Source: Tardiphaga robiniae
Lineage (GTDB): Bacteria; Pseudomonadota; Alphaproteobacteria; Rhizobiales; Xanthobacteraceae
DNA: 64,000 nt
NCBI RefSeq assembly: GCF_013359755.1
Contig: NZ_JABMCJ010000090.1
Span: 62,001 to 126,000, forward strand
Direction: 5' to 3'
The notes beneath the pieces were generated by a model that was given only the letters and a program-made list of their open reading frames with translations, was not told the DNA's origin and searched no databases. The position numbers and the translations under genes were made by a program. Shown piece by piece: positions 8,393-17,392 of the stretch; position 1 is the stretch's first letter, and each line of letters opens with the position of its first letter.

Positions 8393-8717
8393 GAACAGAC
8401 AACTCTATGAACCGAGCGTCGTGGGCAGGGAAATACCTTTACCCGCGATTCTTTCGAAGGGTGAGAGAGCCTTACCTATTCCTCAAAAGAATGCGGGGTG
8501 CAGCTGGCATCACCACAGCTCCACCCCGCGTCGCCGGTCAATTGGGGCAGGGGACGACCGGCTTCCGGGAAGACGCGCGAGGGTGAAAAGCGTTCCCGCG
8601 GGCGTCAAATTATTTAACACACGGTTAAGTGATCGCCGTTCTTGAACCTAGAGCCTTGACGCACGTTCCTATTGTGAGCGCCACGCAACGACGCGGTGCA
8701 GGGCAGGCGAGGCTCAC
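8393..8717. other. Intergenic region with a hairpin and a CtrA-type box
   Basis: No gene. It contains a stem-loop at 8493-8529 (GCGGGGTG, c, AGCT pairing with AGCT, c, CACCCCGC around an 11-base loop), 100 bases after the stop of the binding-protein gene. This could be a terminator or mRNA 3'-end structure although it lacks a T run. A CtrA-like site lies at 8614-8628. Confidence 0.5.
8614..8628. promoter_or_regulatory. CtrA binding-site match (TTAA-N7-TTAA)
   Basis: TTAA CACACGG TTAA is an exact match to the full consensus of the alphaproteobacterial cell-cycle regulator CtrA. It lies 89 bases upstream of the start codon of the 8718 gene, a position compatible with activation or repression of its promoter. 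Confidence 0.55.
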
Positions 8718-9125
8718 ATGTCAAAGGTATCCAGCTTGGTCTTGGGAATGGTCGCTGGAGCGACCATGTTCGGCGCCATCCAGTATGCTTCCGGCAATGA
8801 TCTGCGGGGCACGCTGACCGATTCAGACAAGGCTGCGTCCACCGGCGTTAACCGGGCTGCCAAGGGCGACCGGGCATCACTAATTACCACACAGAACGAG
8901 CAGAGCCAGACTCTCTCGTTCCGCGTTCAGGGGCTGTCGGATACGTCCGTCCTTCTGCGGATGGGCGTCGCGCCCGTGGTGGCTCCAACCAAGAATGAAG
9001 CCGTCAATATCCGGCCCCTCCCCATGAATGCCAAACCGCAGCGTGCGGCGGTGGGCTGCGAACCGCCTGTGAGTGTGCTCAGCGAGATGGCAAAGATGCT
9101 GCAGCCGGGTCGCTGTGTGACCTGA
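8718..9125 (+). CDS. Conserved hypothetical protein, probably secreted or membrane-anchored
   Basis: 135 residues, not assigned to a named family. The N-terminus (MSKVSSLVLGMVAGATMFGA) is a hydrophobic segment of about 18 residues that could be an uncleaved anchor or signal peptide. The rest is polar, with no repeats, and two Cys near the C-terminus (GCEPPVS and GRCVT) could form a disulfide, as in small periplasmic alphaproteobacterial proteins. It is monocistronic, with a CtrA-type box upstream, which suggests cell-cycle-linked expression. The convergent holin-like gene ends 21 bases away. Function unknown. Confidence 0.7.
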   Translation: MSKVSSLVLGMVAGATMFGAIQYASGNDLRGTLTDSDKAASTGVNRAAKGDRASLITTQNEQSQTLSFRVQGLSDTSVLLRMGVAPVVAPTKNEAVNIRPLPMNAKPQRAAVGCEPPVSVLSEMAKMLQPGRCVT

Positions 9126-9146
9126 TCTTCACGCTGACAATTTAAA

Positions 9147-9626
9147 TCAATCGTCGGCGACCTCATCGGGGTCGCCGGTCTCGTTCGTATCATCATCTGC
9201 CGCAGCGCTGCTGCGATTGGCCATATAGCCAAGTGCGACGCCGACCAGCGCTAGCAGCGGAATAACCTTCTTGAGGCCGAGCGTGCGCGCGATCTGAATG
9301 CCGGTCGCCACCAGCATCGGATCGATCAGCGGCGCATTCGCAGCAGCTCTGGCCGCTGCGCGCGCCGCGGCTGCTGCGCGTTCGCGGGCCTGCTTCTGCT
9401 TGGTCGCATAGATCTGTGCGAAGATCGCCGCGATGACCAAAAAGATGCCGGCGATGGTGAGGCAGGCCTCAATGACGCCGTAGCGCTGCATCACCGTGAT
9501 GAAAGCCGCCGCACACAGGAAGCACAGTGCCACAAAGCCAGCAACACCAGCCAGCGCCATGAGTGAAGTCATGCGCAGGCTGTTGCCTGTGCTGTTCTTC
9601 AGATCGTCGATGATACTCTTCAGCAT
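9147..9626 (-). CDS. Holin-like / YqjE-like membrane protein
   Basis: 159 residues with two closely spaced membrane helices (about 23-45 and 55-72), a cytoplasmic Ala/Arg/Lys/Gln-rich helix (about 75-100), a further hydrophobic stretch (about 120-138) and an acidic tail. This layout matches the Actinobacterial-holin-X / YqjE type proteins that accompany YqjD/ElaB (DUF883) proteins; here the DUF883 gene lies directly upstream on the same strand. The identification is by architecture and neighbourhood, not by a sharp motif. Expression probably follows the stress-type promoter upstream of the DUF883 gene, with partial attenuation at the hairpin between the two genes. Confidence 0.65.
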   Translation of the reverse strand: MLKSIIDDLKNSTGNSLRMTSLMALAGVAGFVALCFLCAAAFITVMQRYGVIEACLTIAGIFLVIAAIFAQIYATKQKQARERAAAAARAAARAAANAPLIDPMLVATGIQIARTLGLKKVIPLLALVGVALGYMANRSSAAADDDTNETGDPDEVADD

Positions 9627-9664
9627 GGAAGCCCCCGAACCCGAACTCTAAAATACAAAGAAAA

Positions 9665-9690
9665 CTGACGGCACCCTCGGGCACCGCCAG
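9665..9690 (-). terminator. Stem-loop after the DUF883 gene
   Basis: Read on the minus strand this is an 11-pair stem (8 Watson-Crick, 3 G-U pairs) with a 4-base loop, followed by UUUUCUUUG. It lies between the DUF883 gene and the downstream holin-like gene, so it would terminate or attenuate. Confidence 0.5.
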
Positions 9691-9718
9691 TCATCACATC
9701 TCAACTCTGCGCATGTGC

Positions 9719-10090
9719 TCAGCGGCGCCAGGCCATCCCGATCAGCACGCCTAAGCCGAGCGCCAGTCCGACGGCGGCCAGTGGCCGCTGGGTAATGCTG
9801 TCTTCCAGCGTTTCCTCCAGTGAATAGGCTGCGTCATGCGCAGCATCATAGGCCGCGCTGCCGCGCTCCCGCATGTCGGACATCATGTCTTCGGCGTCGG
9901 CACGGGCTTGCTTGACGCCGCGGCGGGCTTGTTTAGTAGCTTGGCCGGTAAAGGCATTAAGCGCGTCGGTGATCTGTTCGGTCAGGGCGGCAACATCGTT
10001 TTTCACGGCGGTGAGATCCTTCTGAAGGCGGCTATAGGTTGCTTTGTCGGTCAGTTTCTTGAGTTCATCCAGGCCATCGATATCCGCCAT
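9719..10090 (-). CDS. DUF883 family protein (YqjD/ElaB-like)
   Basis: 123 residues: a long charged amphipathic helix (about 1-95) and one C-terminal membrane helix (LAAVGLALGLGVLIGMAW), the standard architecture of YqjD/ElaB. In Escherichia coli these tail-anchored inner-membrane proteins associate with ribosomes in stationary phase. The start has GGGGAG 8 bases upstream. An EcfG-type promoter match lies 36-60 bases before the start codon, which fits the known stress and stationary-phase expression of the family. The downstream holin-like gene is the usual partner. Confidence 0.88.
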   Translation of the reverse strand: MADIDGLDELKKLTDKATYSRLQKDLTAVKNDVAALTEQITDALNAFTGQATKQARRGVKQARADAEDMMSDMRERGSAAYDAAHDAAYSLEETLEDSITQRPLAAVGLALGLGVLIGMAWRR

Positions 10091-10125
10091 GCGAAGCTCC
10101 CCTGATACTGAAAATCCAATGCAGA

Positions 10126-10150
10126 AACGCCCGGTTAGACCGTAGGTTCC
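10126..10150 (-). promoter_or_regulatory. EcfG-type general stress promoter (GGAAC-N16-CGTT)
   Basis: On the minus strand GGAAC (10150-10146) is followed after exactly 16 bases by CGTT (10129-10126). This is a full match to the promoter of the alphaproteobacterial general-stress sigma factor EcfG. The start codon of the DUF883 gene is 36 bases downstream of the -10 element. Confidence 0.7.
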
Positions 10151-10165
10151 ATCAGTAGAGCTGGA

Positions 10166-11275
10166 TTAATCCGGCGGCAACTGCGGCGAATTGATCGGCA
10201 TCAAATGCTCTTTCAGGATCAGCCCGACGATCAGGATCGGCGCCGCCAGGAAGCCGCCCATCGGGCCCCAGAGCCAGGTCCAGAACGCCAACCCGATGAA
10301 CACCGCCAGCGCGTTGAGTTGCAATTTGCGTCCGATGATCGTGGGCGTGATGAAGTGGCCTTCCATGAAGGTGAGGCCGACGAACAGCAGCGGCGCGATC
10401 ATGCCCGCTGCGATCGTCTCCGACGAAATGATACCTACCGCGACCAGGATGACGAACATGGCGACGGGGCCGATGATCGGGAAGAAGTTGAGCGTGGCTG
10501 CCAGCGCGCCGAGGCCGGCCGGGTTGGGCATGCCGGTGGCCGCGCAGATCACGCCGGTGGCAATGCCGACTCCGAAATTGATCATAGTGACCATCAACAG
10601 ATATTCGCCAAGGCTGGTCTCTATCGCATTGAGAATGCGCAGCGTCCGCAGCCGCCATTCGTGATCGGCGAAGTTCATCACCAGCGCGCGGCGCAGGTCT
10701 TTCCAGCTTGCGATGAACAGCACCAGCGTGGCGAAGAACAGCAGGAATTCGGTGAAGGTTGGCGACAGGAATTCGACGGTTGGCTGCACCCAGTCGATCT
10801 TGGGCAATTCGAACTTTGTTGTCGCAAGCGTTTCGGCGCTGCTGAACATGCTCTGTATCTGGTGCCAGAGCGCCAGCGGTCGGTCGAAGACATGCAGCTT
10901 GTTCTTGAGCAGCGAACCTAGTTCGGGGAGCCGCGTCGTCCATTCCATCAGCGGGGACGAAATAAGCCCCACGATGAAGGCGAGCCCGGCGCAGACCAAG
11001 ATAACGATCAGGACTGCCGAGACGGATCGCGGAATGCGGCGCTTTTCGAGAAAGCTCGCTGCGGGCGACAACATGGTGCCAATGATGAAGGCTGTCACGA
11101 TTGGCAGGAAGAATGCCTTGGCGACATAGAGCACCGTAATCACGGTGATCACCAGCATCGATACCAGCGTGAAAGCAACCACTTCGGCACGACGGAACAC
11201 CGGCGGCTGCTCGATCTTGCTCTCGGGCACCGGCGTGCCTGCAGGCTTTTCGGGGAGAGCGCGGACTTCACTCAT
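10166..11275 (-). CDS. AI-2E family transporter (PerM-like)
   Basis: 369 residues from the ATG at 11275 (another start at 11290 is in frame). The soluble N-terminus of about 35 residues is followed by two helices (about 30-65), a helix near 75-95, a periplasmic domain of about 110 residues and a cluster of four to five helices (about 205-340). The family hallmark glycine-rich segment NFFPIIGPVAMFV is at about 270, and PTIIGRKLQLN near 320 is the conserved C-terminal loop. Members include the proposed autoinducer-2 exporter TqsA and sodium/proton antiporters; substrate specificity cannot be read from sequence. It is divergent from the L,D-transpeptidase gene, with EcfG-type elements on both sides of the intergenic region. 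Confidence 0.9.
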   Translation of the reverse strand: MSEVRALPEKPAGTPVPESKIEQPPVFRRAEVVAFTLVSMLVITVITVLYVAKAFFLPIVTAFIIGTMLSPAASFLEKRRIPRSVSAVLIVILVCAGLAFIVGLISSPLMEWTTRLPELGSLLKNKLHVFDRPLALWHQIQSMFSSAETLATTKFELPKIDWVQPTVEFLSPTFTEFLLFFATLVLFIASWKDLRRALVMNFADHEWRLRTLRILNAIETSLGEYLLMVTMINFGVGIATGVICAATGMPNPAGLGALAATLNFFPIIGPVAMFVILVAVGIISSETIAAGMIAPLLFVGLTFMEGHFITPTIIGRKLQLNALAVFIGLAFWTWLWGPMGGFLAAPILIVGLILKEHLMPINSPQLPPD

Positions 11276-11354
11276 GAGCTGTCCCGACATGCCGCCATTT
11301 GGTCGCGCAGACCGCGTTCGCGCGTCAGATCGCTGACATGCGATCGGGCTTTAC

Positions 11355-11379
11355 AACACGAGCATACCGCAAAAGTTCC
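11355..11379 (-). promoter_or_regulatory. EcfG-type promoter (GGAAC-N17-GTT) for the AI-2E family gene
   Basis: On the minus strand GGAAC (11379-11375) is followed by 17 bases and GTT (11357-11355). The base before GTT is T rather than the preferred C. The -10 element lies 80 bases upstream of the chosen start codon. Confidence 0.5.
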
Positions 11380-11438
11380 GTCGCGATTTCGTGATGGTTC
11401 CTTGGTTGACAAATCATTCGGTGAACGCCCGCGGGGAG

Positions 11439-11463
11439 GGAACCGTGAGGCTTCGGCGCAGTT
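11439..11463 (+). promoter_or_regulatory. EcfG-type promoter (GGAAC-N17-GTT) for the L,D-transpeptidase gene
   Basis: GGAAC (11439-11443) is followed by 17 bases and GTT (11461-11463), 48 bases upstream of the start codon. The base before GTT is A rather than the preferred C, so the match is good but not perfect. Confidence 0.5.
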
Positions 11464-11510
11464 GGTTGCGGTCATCACGACGATGACGCGTCGCCAAACG
11501 GGGCAGTCAC

Positions 11511-12302
11511 ATGTCACAGGCATCATTTGGAAACCGCAAGCTGTCGCTGCGTCTCACAAGCGCGCTCGTTGTTGCAGCCACTCTGATCGTTGCTCCGCCG
11601 TTCATCTCCAGCGCATCGGCGCAGGTGATGAACTATGCACCGGCTGCGCAAAGCGCGTTTCCACCGGACGACGACGTGATGGCTGCACCGCGGGTGCGGG
11701 AAAATATGGATGCCGCTCTCCCCGAGCGCCTGCGCCGCGCTGAAGTCGGCTATATGACCCGCGAAGCGCCGGGCACAGTGATCATCGATACCGGCAATAC
11801 CCAGCTTTATTATGTGCTCGGCAACAACCGCGCGATTCGCTACGGCGTCGGTGTTGGCCGCGAAGGATTCACCTGGTCCGGAACGCAGACTGTCACGCGC
11901 AAGGCGGAATGGCCGGATTGGCATCCGCCGCAGGAAATGATTGCGCGCCAGCCCTATCTGCCGCGCTTCATGGCTGGCGGCCCCGGCAACCCGCTCGGTG
12001 CCCGCGCGATGTATCTCGGCTCCAGCGCTTATCGCATCCATGGCACCAATGATCCGTCAACCATCGGCAAGTTCGTGTCGTCGGGTTGTATCCGCCTGAC
12101 CAATGAAGATGTGCAGGACCTTTTCAGTCGCGTCAGCGTTGGGACCAGGGTTGTGGTGCTGCCGAAGTCCGTTGCCCCACACTATGAGGCGCGCACGGCT
12201 CCGGCGCCGCGCAGCGTCACATCGATCTCGGTTCGCCCTGCCGGCGTGCAGCAGGCTCCGGGCCGTCAGGCGATGAACCTTTCCGCGTCGTCGCTCTACT
12301 GA
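11511..12302 (+). CDS. L,D-transpeptidase (YkuD domain)
   Basis: 263 residues. A signal peptide ends near residue 38 (SSASAQ). The YkuD catalytic domain runs from about 88 to 216, with the active-site signature His177 ... Ser191-Gly-Cys193-Ile-Arg195-Leu, where Cys193 is the nucleophile. It acts in the periplasm, making 3-3 peptidoglycan cross-links or attaching proteins to meso-diaminopimelate; Rhizobiales depend heavily on such enzymes. The C-terminal 45 residues are Pro/Ala/Arg-rich and probably disordered. An EcfG-type promoter match upstream suggests induction under stress. It is followed by a DUF2865 envelope gene 38 bases downstream. Confidence 0.93.
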   Translation: MSQASFGNRKLSLRLTSALVVAATLIVAPPFISSASAQVMNYAPAAQSAFPPDDDVMAAPRVRENMDAALPERLRRAEVGYMTREAPGTVIIDTGNTQLYYVLGNNRAIRYGVGVGREGFTWSGTQTVTRKAEWPDWHPPQEMIARQPYLPRFMAGGPGNPLGARAMYLGSSAYRIHGTNDPSTIGKFVSSGCIRLTNEDVQDLFSRVSVGTRVVVLPKSVAPHYEARTAPAPRSVTSISVRPAGVQQAPGRQAMNLSASSLY

Positions 12303-12340
12303 GAGTCGATCATTCTGCTTGATGCCGCGTTGGAGGCCCC

Positions 12341-12973
12341 ATGACCCGATTTCCAGGACAACGGATGGCCCTCGGCGCGGTGGCGGCGATTGTCATACTC
12401 GGTGCCGCCCCAGCGCAGGCGCAGGATTTCTTCTCGGCATTGTTCGGCGGGATAGCGCGTGGTCGTGGCCCGGATATCTCGCTGCCTTTCGTCAATGAAG
12501 GTCCGCCGGTGCAGGAGCTGCGCCCTCGTGCAGCAAGCGGCGGGCGTCAGGCTTTTTGTGTGCGCACGTGCGATGGACGTTACTTCCCCATATCAGCCAC
12601 CGACAGTCAGAGCCGTGCGGCGTCGTGCAATAATTTCTGTCCGGCGAGCGATACCAAGGTTGTTTACGGCAGCAGTATCGACACGGCTGCGACCGAGAGC
12701 GGCAAGTCCTATTCCGAGCTGCCGAATGCATTCAAGTACCGCACCGAACTGGTGGCCGGTTGCACCTGTAACGGTAAGGACCAGATCGGTCTGGCGCCGG
12801 TGAAGCTCGAGAACGATCCGACCTTGCGCAAGGGCGACATCGTCGCCGGTGCCGACGGATTGATGGTCACGGGTCGCGGCGCTGACAAACGCGGTGCATC
12901 GCTGAACATGTCGCCGGTGTCGCCGTCGGTGCAGGCGAAGTATGAGCGCATGCCGGTCGTGGCGCGGGAATAA
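12341..12973 (+). CDS. DUF2865 domain-containing periplasmic protein
   Basis: 210 residues with a signal peptide ending at AQAQ (about residue 28). The DUF2865 signature is visible from residue 65 onward: FCVRTCDGRYFPIS, then CNNFCPAS, then a Cys-rich end VAGCTCNG. These conserved Cys suggest disulfides in the periplasm. The family is widespread in Rhizobiales, has no proven function and is often found near L,D-transpeptidases or cell-wall genes, as here, so a cell-envelope role is inferred. It lies 38 bases after the L,D-transpeptidase and is probably co-transcribed. It converges with the chemoreceptor gene. Confidence 0.85.
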   Translation: MTRFPGQRMALGAVAAIVILGAAPAQAQDFFSALFGGIARGRGPDISLPFVNEGPPVQELRPRAASGGRQAFCVRTCDGRYFPISATDSQSRAASCNNFCPASDTKVVYGSSIDTAATESGKSYSELPNAFKYRTELVAGCTCNGKDQIGLAPVKLENDPTLRKGDIVAGADGLMVTGRGADKRGASLNMSPVSPSVQAKYERMPVVARE

Positions 12974-12997
12974 TCCGCGCCACGTGATCGATTGCGC

Positions 12998-15091
12998 TTA
13001 AGCCGCGCGGATCTTCCCGAGGAAGTCCGTTACCTGAGTACCGAGCTGGCGTGTCTGCGTCGCCAGGGTCTCTGATGCCACCTTCACATCCTGAGCGGCT
13101 GCACCGGCTGCGTCGGCGTCGGCACTGACTCCGCTGATATTGTCCGACACGTTGCGGGTGCCATCGGCCGCCTGCTGGGTGCTGCGGGTGATTTCCTGCG
13201 TCGCCGCGCCCTGTTCTTCGACTGCAGCCGCAATCGCGGTGGCGACTTCATTCACTTCGCCGATAATGCCGCCGATCGACTTGATGGCTTCGATGGCCTC
13301 ATTGGCGACCTTCTGGATATCCGCGATCTGTTCGGAAATATCCTCGGTCGCCTTGGCGGTCTGGCTGGCCAGCGACTTCACTTCCGACGCGACGATCGCA
13401 AAGCCACGTCCGGCCTCGCCGGCGCGTGCCGCTTCGATGGTGGCATTGAGTGCCAGCAGGTTGGTCTGCGAGGCGATGTCGTTGATCAGCCCGACCACTT
13501 CGCCAATCCGGTTCGCAGTCTGGGCGAGGCCCTGAACGGTATTGTCGGTCTGCTGTGCCTGGCTGACGGCGCGGCTGGCGATGCCGGCTGCATGCGATGC
13601 CTGGCGGCTGATGTCGTTGATCGAGGCACTCAGCTCCTCCGCCGCAGCGGCAACGTTCTGCACATTCGCTGAGGCTTCGCCGGAGGCGCGCGCAGCATCT
13701 TGCACGCGGGCATTGGTCTGGCTGGACACAGTGGCCATGCCGTCAGATGTCGTATTCATTTGGTCAGAGGCGCTGCCAAGGGCGCCCAGCGTGTCGCGCA
13801 TCTGGATCTCGAACATGCCGATATACTGCTCGACGGCCTGCTGGCGCTGGCTCGCATTGGCATTGCGATGGCGTTCCTGCGCCTCGATCTCGGCTTTTTC
13901 CATCGCCTGCTTTTTGAAGGTCTCCAGCGCACCGGCCAGCCCGCCGATTTCATCCTGGCGATCGGCATAGCCGGCATCGACGGTGAGATCGCCGCCCGCC
14001 ACTTTCAGCATCGCGTCGCGGATGGTGAGCAGCGGCGTGGTGACACGGCGCGTGATAGTGACTATGGCGCCAACGACGAGCATGATGGCGGCCCCCAGTA
14101 GCACCAGTTGCAGTATCAATGAGCGTTGCGCAGCAGACCACTGCACAAGGCTGTGGTTCTTGGCCTCGTCCAGCGCGCGTTCGGCTACGACCACGGCTGT
14201 GCTCATCTTGTCGACGGTGAGCGGTGTCCAGGCCGTCGCCGGCATTTCGGGCTTCTCGCCGGTTGCGACAGCCTGAATCAGGCGGTCGCGCAGTGCCAAG
14301 TATTGAGGATCGAAATAGGATGCTTTCGCTGCGGCAAGGGCCGTGATGAGACCTTGCGGCAGTTCAGTTCCCGACGATGCGATGTCCAGCGCATTCCATC
14401 CAGTTTCGATGCCGCCCGTCAGCTTCACATAGCTTCGCTGCAGCTCCGGCGAGATCTTGTTGACCGCGAGCGCGTTCGATACGATGACCGAGGCGTCGCC
14501 CGATGTGTTGCGCATCAGCCAGGCCATCTGCTTGATCGACAGTAACTGATCGATCACCGGATCGTTGTGGGTTACGGCGGCCGTGAGGGCGGAGGAGACT
14601 TTTTCGAGCATGGCCAGAACGGAATCGACATTGTCCTGGAATTCCTTGGCAAGGCCAGCGCGGCGCGAGGCCTTTGGCTTGCTCATCTGGTCCCAGGATT
14701 CGGTCTGCAACGCGATCAATGCCTGCATCAGCCGGTTGAATTCGGGCACCAGCGTCGCCTTGCCGGGGAAGTCGGCGGTGACCAGCAATTCTCCTGCTGT
14801 TTTCATTGCCGGCATTTCGGCGCCGCGGATACGGCGCAGATAGGCCTCAGTATCGGGCTGAATCACGGTATCGGCGTTCAACGTGCGGAACGTCGTGGAC
14901 CGGTCAGTGCGCAGATTGTGCATTGCCTTGAACACATGGCCGGATGCCTCGGCGATCGTCGACATGCGCCCCGCGACGTTGAGGCGCCCATATGATTCCC
15001 ATGCGCTGAGAACCAGGAATATGACGACACAGACCGCCATGATGGCGATCACGGACTTGAGCAATGCGGAAACGGTCAATCGATGAAGCAC
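12998..15091 (-). CDS. Methyl-accepting chemotaxis protein (copy 1)
   Basis: 697 residues, starting with GTG at 15091, seven bases after a GGGGG ribosome-binding region. Order: TM1 (about 10-32), a large mostly helical periplasmic sensor (about 33-325), TM2 (about 328-350), HAMP (about 352-405), a coiled coil and the MA signalling hairpin. The hairpin tip [20 protein letters not shown] is present. There is no C-terminal CheR-tethering pentapeptide (the protein ends FLGKIRAA). The C-terminal 170 residues are almost identical to those of the adjacent copy, while the sensor domains differ, so the two should feed one pathway from different ligands. No terminator is visible after the gene. Confidence 0.95.
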   Translation of the reverse strand: MLHRLTVSALLKSVIAIMAVCVVIFLVLSAWESYGRLNVAGRMSTIAEASGHVFKAMHNLRTDRSTTFRTLNADTVIQPDTEAYLRRIRGAEMPAMKTAGELLVTADFPGKATLVPEFNRLMQALIALQTESWDQMSKPKASRRAGLAKEFQDNVDSVLAMLEKVSSALTAAVTHNDPVIDQLLSIKQMAWLMRNTSGDASVIVSNALAVNKISPELQRSYVKLTGGIETGWNALDIASSGTELPQGLITALAAAKASYFDPQYLALRDRLIQAVATGEKPEMPATAWTPLTVDKMSTAVVVAERALDEAKNHSLVQWSAAQRSLILQLVLLGAAIMLVVGAIVTITRRVTTPLLTIRDAMLKVAGGDLTVDAGYADRQDEIGGLAGALETFKKQAMEKAEIEAQERHRNANASQRQQAVEQYIGMFEIQMRDTLGALGSASDQMNTTSDGMATVSSQTNARVQDAARASGEASANVQNVAAAAEELSASINDISRQASHAAGIASRAVSQAQQTDNTVQGLAQTANRIGEVVGLINDIASQTNLLALNATIEAARAGEAGRGFAIVASEVKSLASQTAKATEDISEQIADIQKVANEAIEAIKSIGGIIGEVNEVATAIAAAVEEQGAATQEITRSTQQAADGTRNVSDNISGVSADADAAGAAAQDVKVASETLATQTRQLGTQVTDFLGKIRAA

Positions 15092-15120
15092 AATGAATCC
15101 CCCAAAAAATATTTCGGTAT

Positions 15121-15197
15121 TTAAGGCTGCAATTGGTAAATATTCACGCTCATGCCCGTCTTGATAAATACGTTTCTTATAAAGCTACTTTAGGTGG
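15121..15197 (-). promoter_or_regulatory. Duplicated upstream region of chemoreceptor copy 1
   Basis: Two blocks, one at 15122-15145 (taaggctgcaattggtaaat) and GCTACTTTAGGTGG at 15184-15197, recur upstream of copy 2 at 17420-17443 and 17481-17494 with the same spacing (about 38 bases between blocks). Conserved spacing amid diverged flanks suggests a shared promoter or regulator site. Confidence 0.5.
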
Positions 15198-15229
15198 AAA
15201 ATTGTCGTGTCCGGCGACGCTTCAACGAA

Positions 15230-15256
15230 AAAAGCCCCGACGATGCCGGGGCTTTT
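15230..15256 (-). terminator. Rho-independent terminator of chemoreceptor copy 2
   Basis: Perfect 10-bp stem (AAAAGCCCCG / CGGGGCTTTT) with a 7-base loop. On the minus strand it is followed by a T run (TTTTTTCG). Confidence 0.85.
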
Positions 15257-15298
15257 GATACTTGTCAGCGCTCAATGACGTGACTGATGAGGCCCTGC

Positions 15299-17392
15299 CT
15301 AGGCAGCCCGGATCTTGCCGAGGAAGTCCGTTACTTGAGTGCCGAGCTGGCGCGTCTGCGTGGCCAGCGTTTCCGAGGCTACCTTCACATCCTGCGCGGC
15401 GGCGCCAGCTGCATCCGCATCGGCGCTGACGCCGGCGATGTTGTCCGACACATTGCGGGTGCCATCGGCGGCCTGCTGCGTGCTCCGGGTGATCTCCTGT
15501 GTCGCGGCTCCCTGCTCCTCGACGGCCGCGGCGATGGCAGTTGCTACTTCATTGACTTCGCCGATGATGCCGCCGATCGACTTGATTGCCTCGATGGCCT
15601 CATTGGCGACCTTCTGGATATCTGCGATCTGCTCGGAAATATCGTCGGTTGCCTTGGCGGTCTGGCTGGCCAGTGACTTCACTTCCGACGCGACGACCGC
15701 AAAGCCGCGTCCGGCCTCGCCAGCGCGCGCGGCTTCGATAGTGGCGTTGAGCGCTAGCAGGTTGGTCTGCGAGGCGATATCGTTGATCAATCCGACCACC
15801 TCGCCGATCCGGTTGGCGGTCTTGGCGAGGCCTTGGACGGTGCCGTCGGTTTCCTGCGCCTGATTGACGGCGCGACTGGCGATTCCCGCGGCGTGCGCGG
15901 CCTGCCGGCTGATATCGTTGATCGACGAGCTCAGCTGTTCGGCGGCCGAGGCGACATTCTGCACGTTCAGGGAAGCTTCGCCCGAAGCTTTTGCTGCGAC
16001 CTGCACGCGGGCATTGGTCTGGCTGGATACGACCGCCATGCCATTCGATGTGGTGTTCATCTGATCGGACGCGTTGCCGAGTGCGTTGAGCGCATCGCGC
16101 ATCTGGACCTCGAAGGTCCCGATGTGCTGTTCGATGGCCTGCTGCCGCTGGGTCGCGTCGGCGTTGCGATTGCGCTCCTGCTGTTCGATCTGTGCTTTCT
16201 CCTTGGCCTGTTGCTTGAAGGTCTCCAGAGCGCCGGCGAGCGCGCCGATTTCGTCCTTCCGTTCGGAATAGCCGGCATCGACGACGAGATCGCCTGCGGC
16301 GACTTTCAGCATCGCATCGCGGATGGTGTGCAGCGGGGTGATGACACGGCGGGTGACGGCAACCATGCTGCCGAATGCTATGCCGAGCGCGGCTGCGAGC
16401 AACGCCAGTTGCAGGATCAACGCGTGCTGCGCGGCAGTCCACTGCGTCAAGGTGTGGCTTTTTGCTTCATTCAGCGCTCGTTCGGCGACTGTAACCGCAC
16501 TGGCCATGCGATCAACGGTGATTGGAGTCCATTCGCTCGCGGTGATTTCGGGCTTTTCGCCGCTCACGAGTGCATTCATGACACGGTCACGAAGAGCCAT
16601 ATATTGCGGGTCGAAATAAGCCACCTTCGCAGCAGCCATGGTTGCAGCCAGGTTGGGCGGCAGCTGCATTCCAGACGCGGACAATTCCAGCGCATTCCAG
16701 GCAGCGTCGATGCCGCCAACAAACTTGGTGTAGGCGAGCTTATTCTCAGGTGTAGCGCGCCCGACAGCAAGGCCGTTCGCGACGAGGAGGGATCCTTCGC
16801 CGGCGGTGTTGCGCAACAGCCAGGCCGCCTGTTTGATCGACAGTAATTGATCGATCATGGGATCGTTGTGGTTCACCGCGGCGGCGAGTTGGGCCGACAC
16901 CTTTTCCAGTGTTTCAAGCAGAGCTTGCGTGGTCTCCATATACTCCTTGCCGAGGGCTGCACGGCGCGACGCCTTCGGCTTGCTCATCGCGTCCCAGGAT
17001 TCGGTTTGCAGAGCGGTCAGCTTGTCGACCAGCTGGACCAGCGTCGGGTGCAGCGTCTTTTGATCGGCGAATTCGATGGTGGCAATGAGGTCAGCCGCTG
17101 CTCGCATCGCCGGCATCTCGGAATCGCGAATGGAGCGGAGATATTTTTCTCCGTCCGGCTGAATGACTGTCTCGTTGTTCAGGTTCCGGTTCGTCGATGC
17201 ACGGTCGGTGCGCAGATTATGCATCGCCTTGAAGGCATTCGCGGAGGCGTCCGCAATTACCGAGATGCGGCTGGCTGAACGTAGCCGCCCGTAGGAGTCC
17301 CAGGCTGTCGTTGCCAGAACGGCGACCACACAGAGCGCCATGACCACGATGACAGATTGAAGCAATGCGGAAACGGTCAATCGATTGAACAT
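15299..17392 (-). CDS. Methyl-accepting chemotaxis protein (copy 2)
   Basis: 697 residues from the ATG at 17392. The spacing to GGGGG then equals that of copy 1; an ATG three bases earlier is also possible. The architecture is the same as copy 1: TM1, helical periplasmic sensor, TM2, HAMP and MA domain, again without a C-terminal pentapeptide. Over the last 170 residues only about three conservative differences from copy 1 are seen (I/V, E/D, S/A), and the sensor regions are also clearly homologous. It is a tandem duplication in which the upstream regions were copied as well. A terminator follows at 15230-15256, so the two genes are separate transcripts. Confidence 0.95.
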   Translation of the reverse strand: MFNRLTVSALLQSVIVVMALCVVAVLATTAWDSYGRLRSASRISVIADASANAFKAMHNLRTDRASTNRNLNNETVIQPDGEKYLRSIRDSEMPAMRAAADLIATIEFADQKTLHPTLVQLVDKLTALQTESWDAMSKPKASRRAALGKEYMETTQALLETLEKVSAQLAAAVNHNDPMIDQLLSIKQAAWLLRNTAGEGSLLVANGLAVGRATPENKLAYTKFVGGIDAAWNALELSASGMQLPPNLAATMAAAKVAYFDPQYMALRDRVMNALVSGEKPEITASEWTPITVDRMASAVTVAERALNEAKSHTLTQWTAAQHALILQLALLAAALGIAFGSMVAVTRRVITPLHTIRDAMLKVAAGDLVVDAGYSERKDEIGALAGALETFKQQAKEKAQIEQQERNRNADATQRQQAIEQHIGTFEVQMRDALNALGNASDQMNTTSNGMAVVSSQTNARVQVAAKASGEASLNVQNVASAAEQLSSSINDISRQAAHAAGIASRAVNQAQETDGTVQGLAKTANRIGEVVGLINDIASQTNLLALNATIEAARAGEAGRGFAVVASEVKSLASQTAKATDDISEQIADIQKVANEAIEAIKSIGGIIGEVNEVATAIAAAVEEQGAATQEITRSTQQAADGTRNVSDNIAGVSADADAAGAAAQDVKVASETLATQTRQLGTQVTDFLGKIRAA

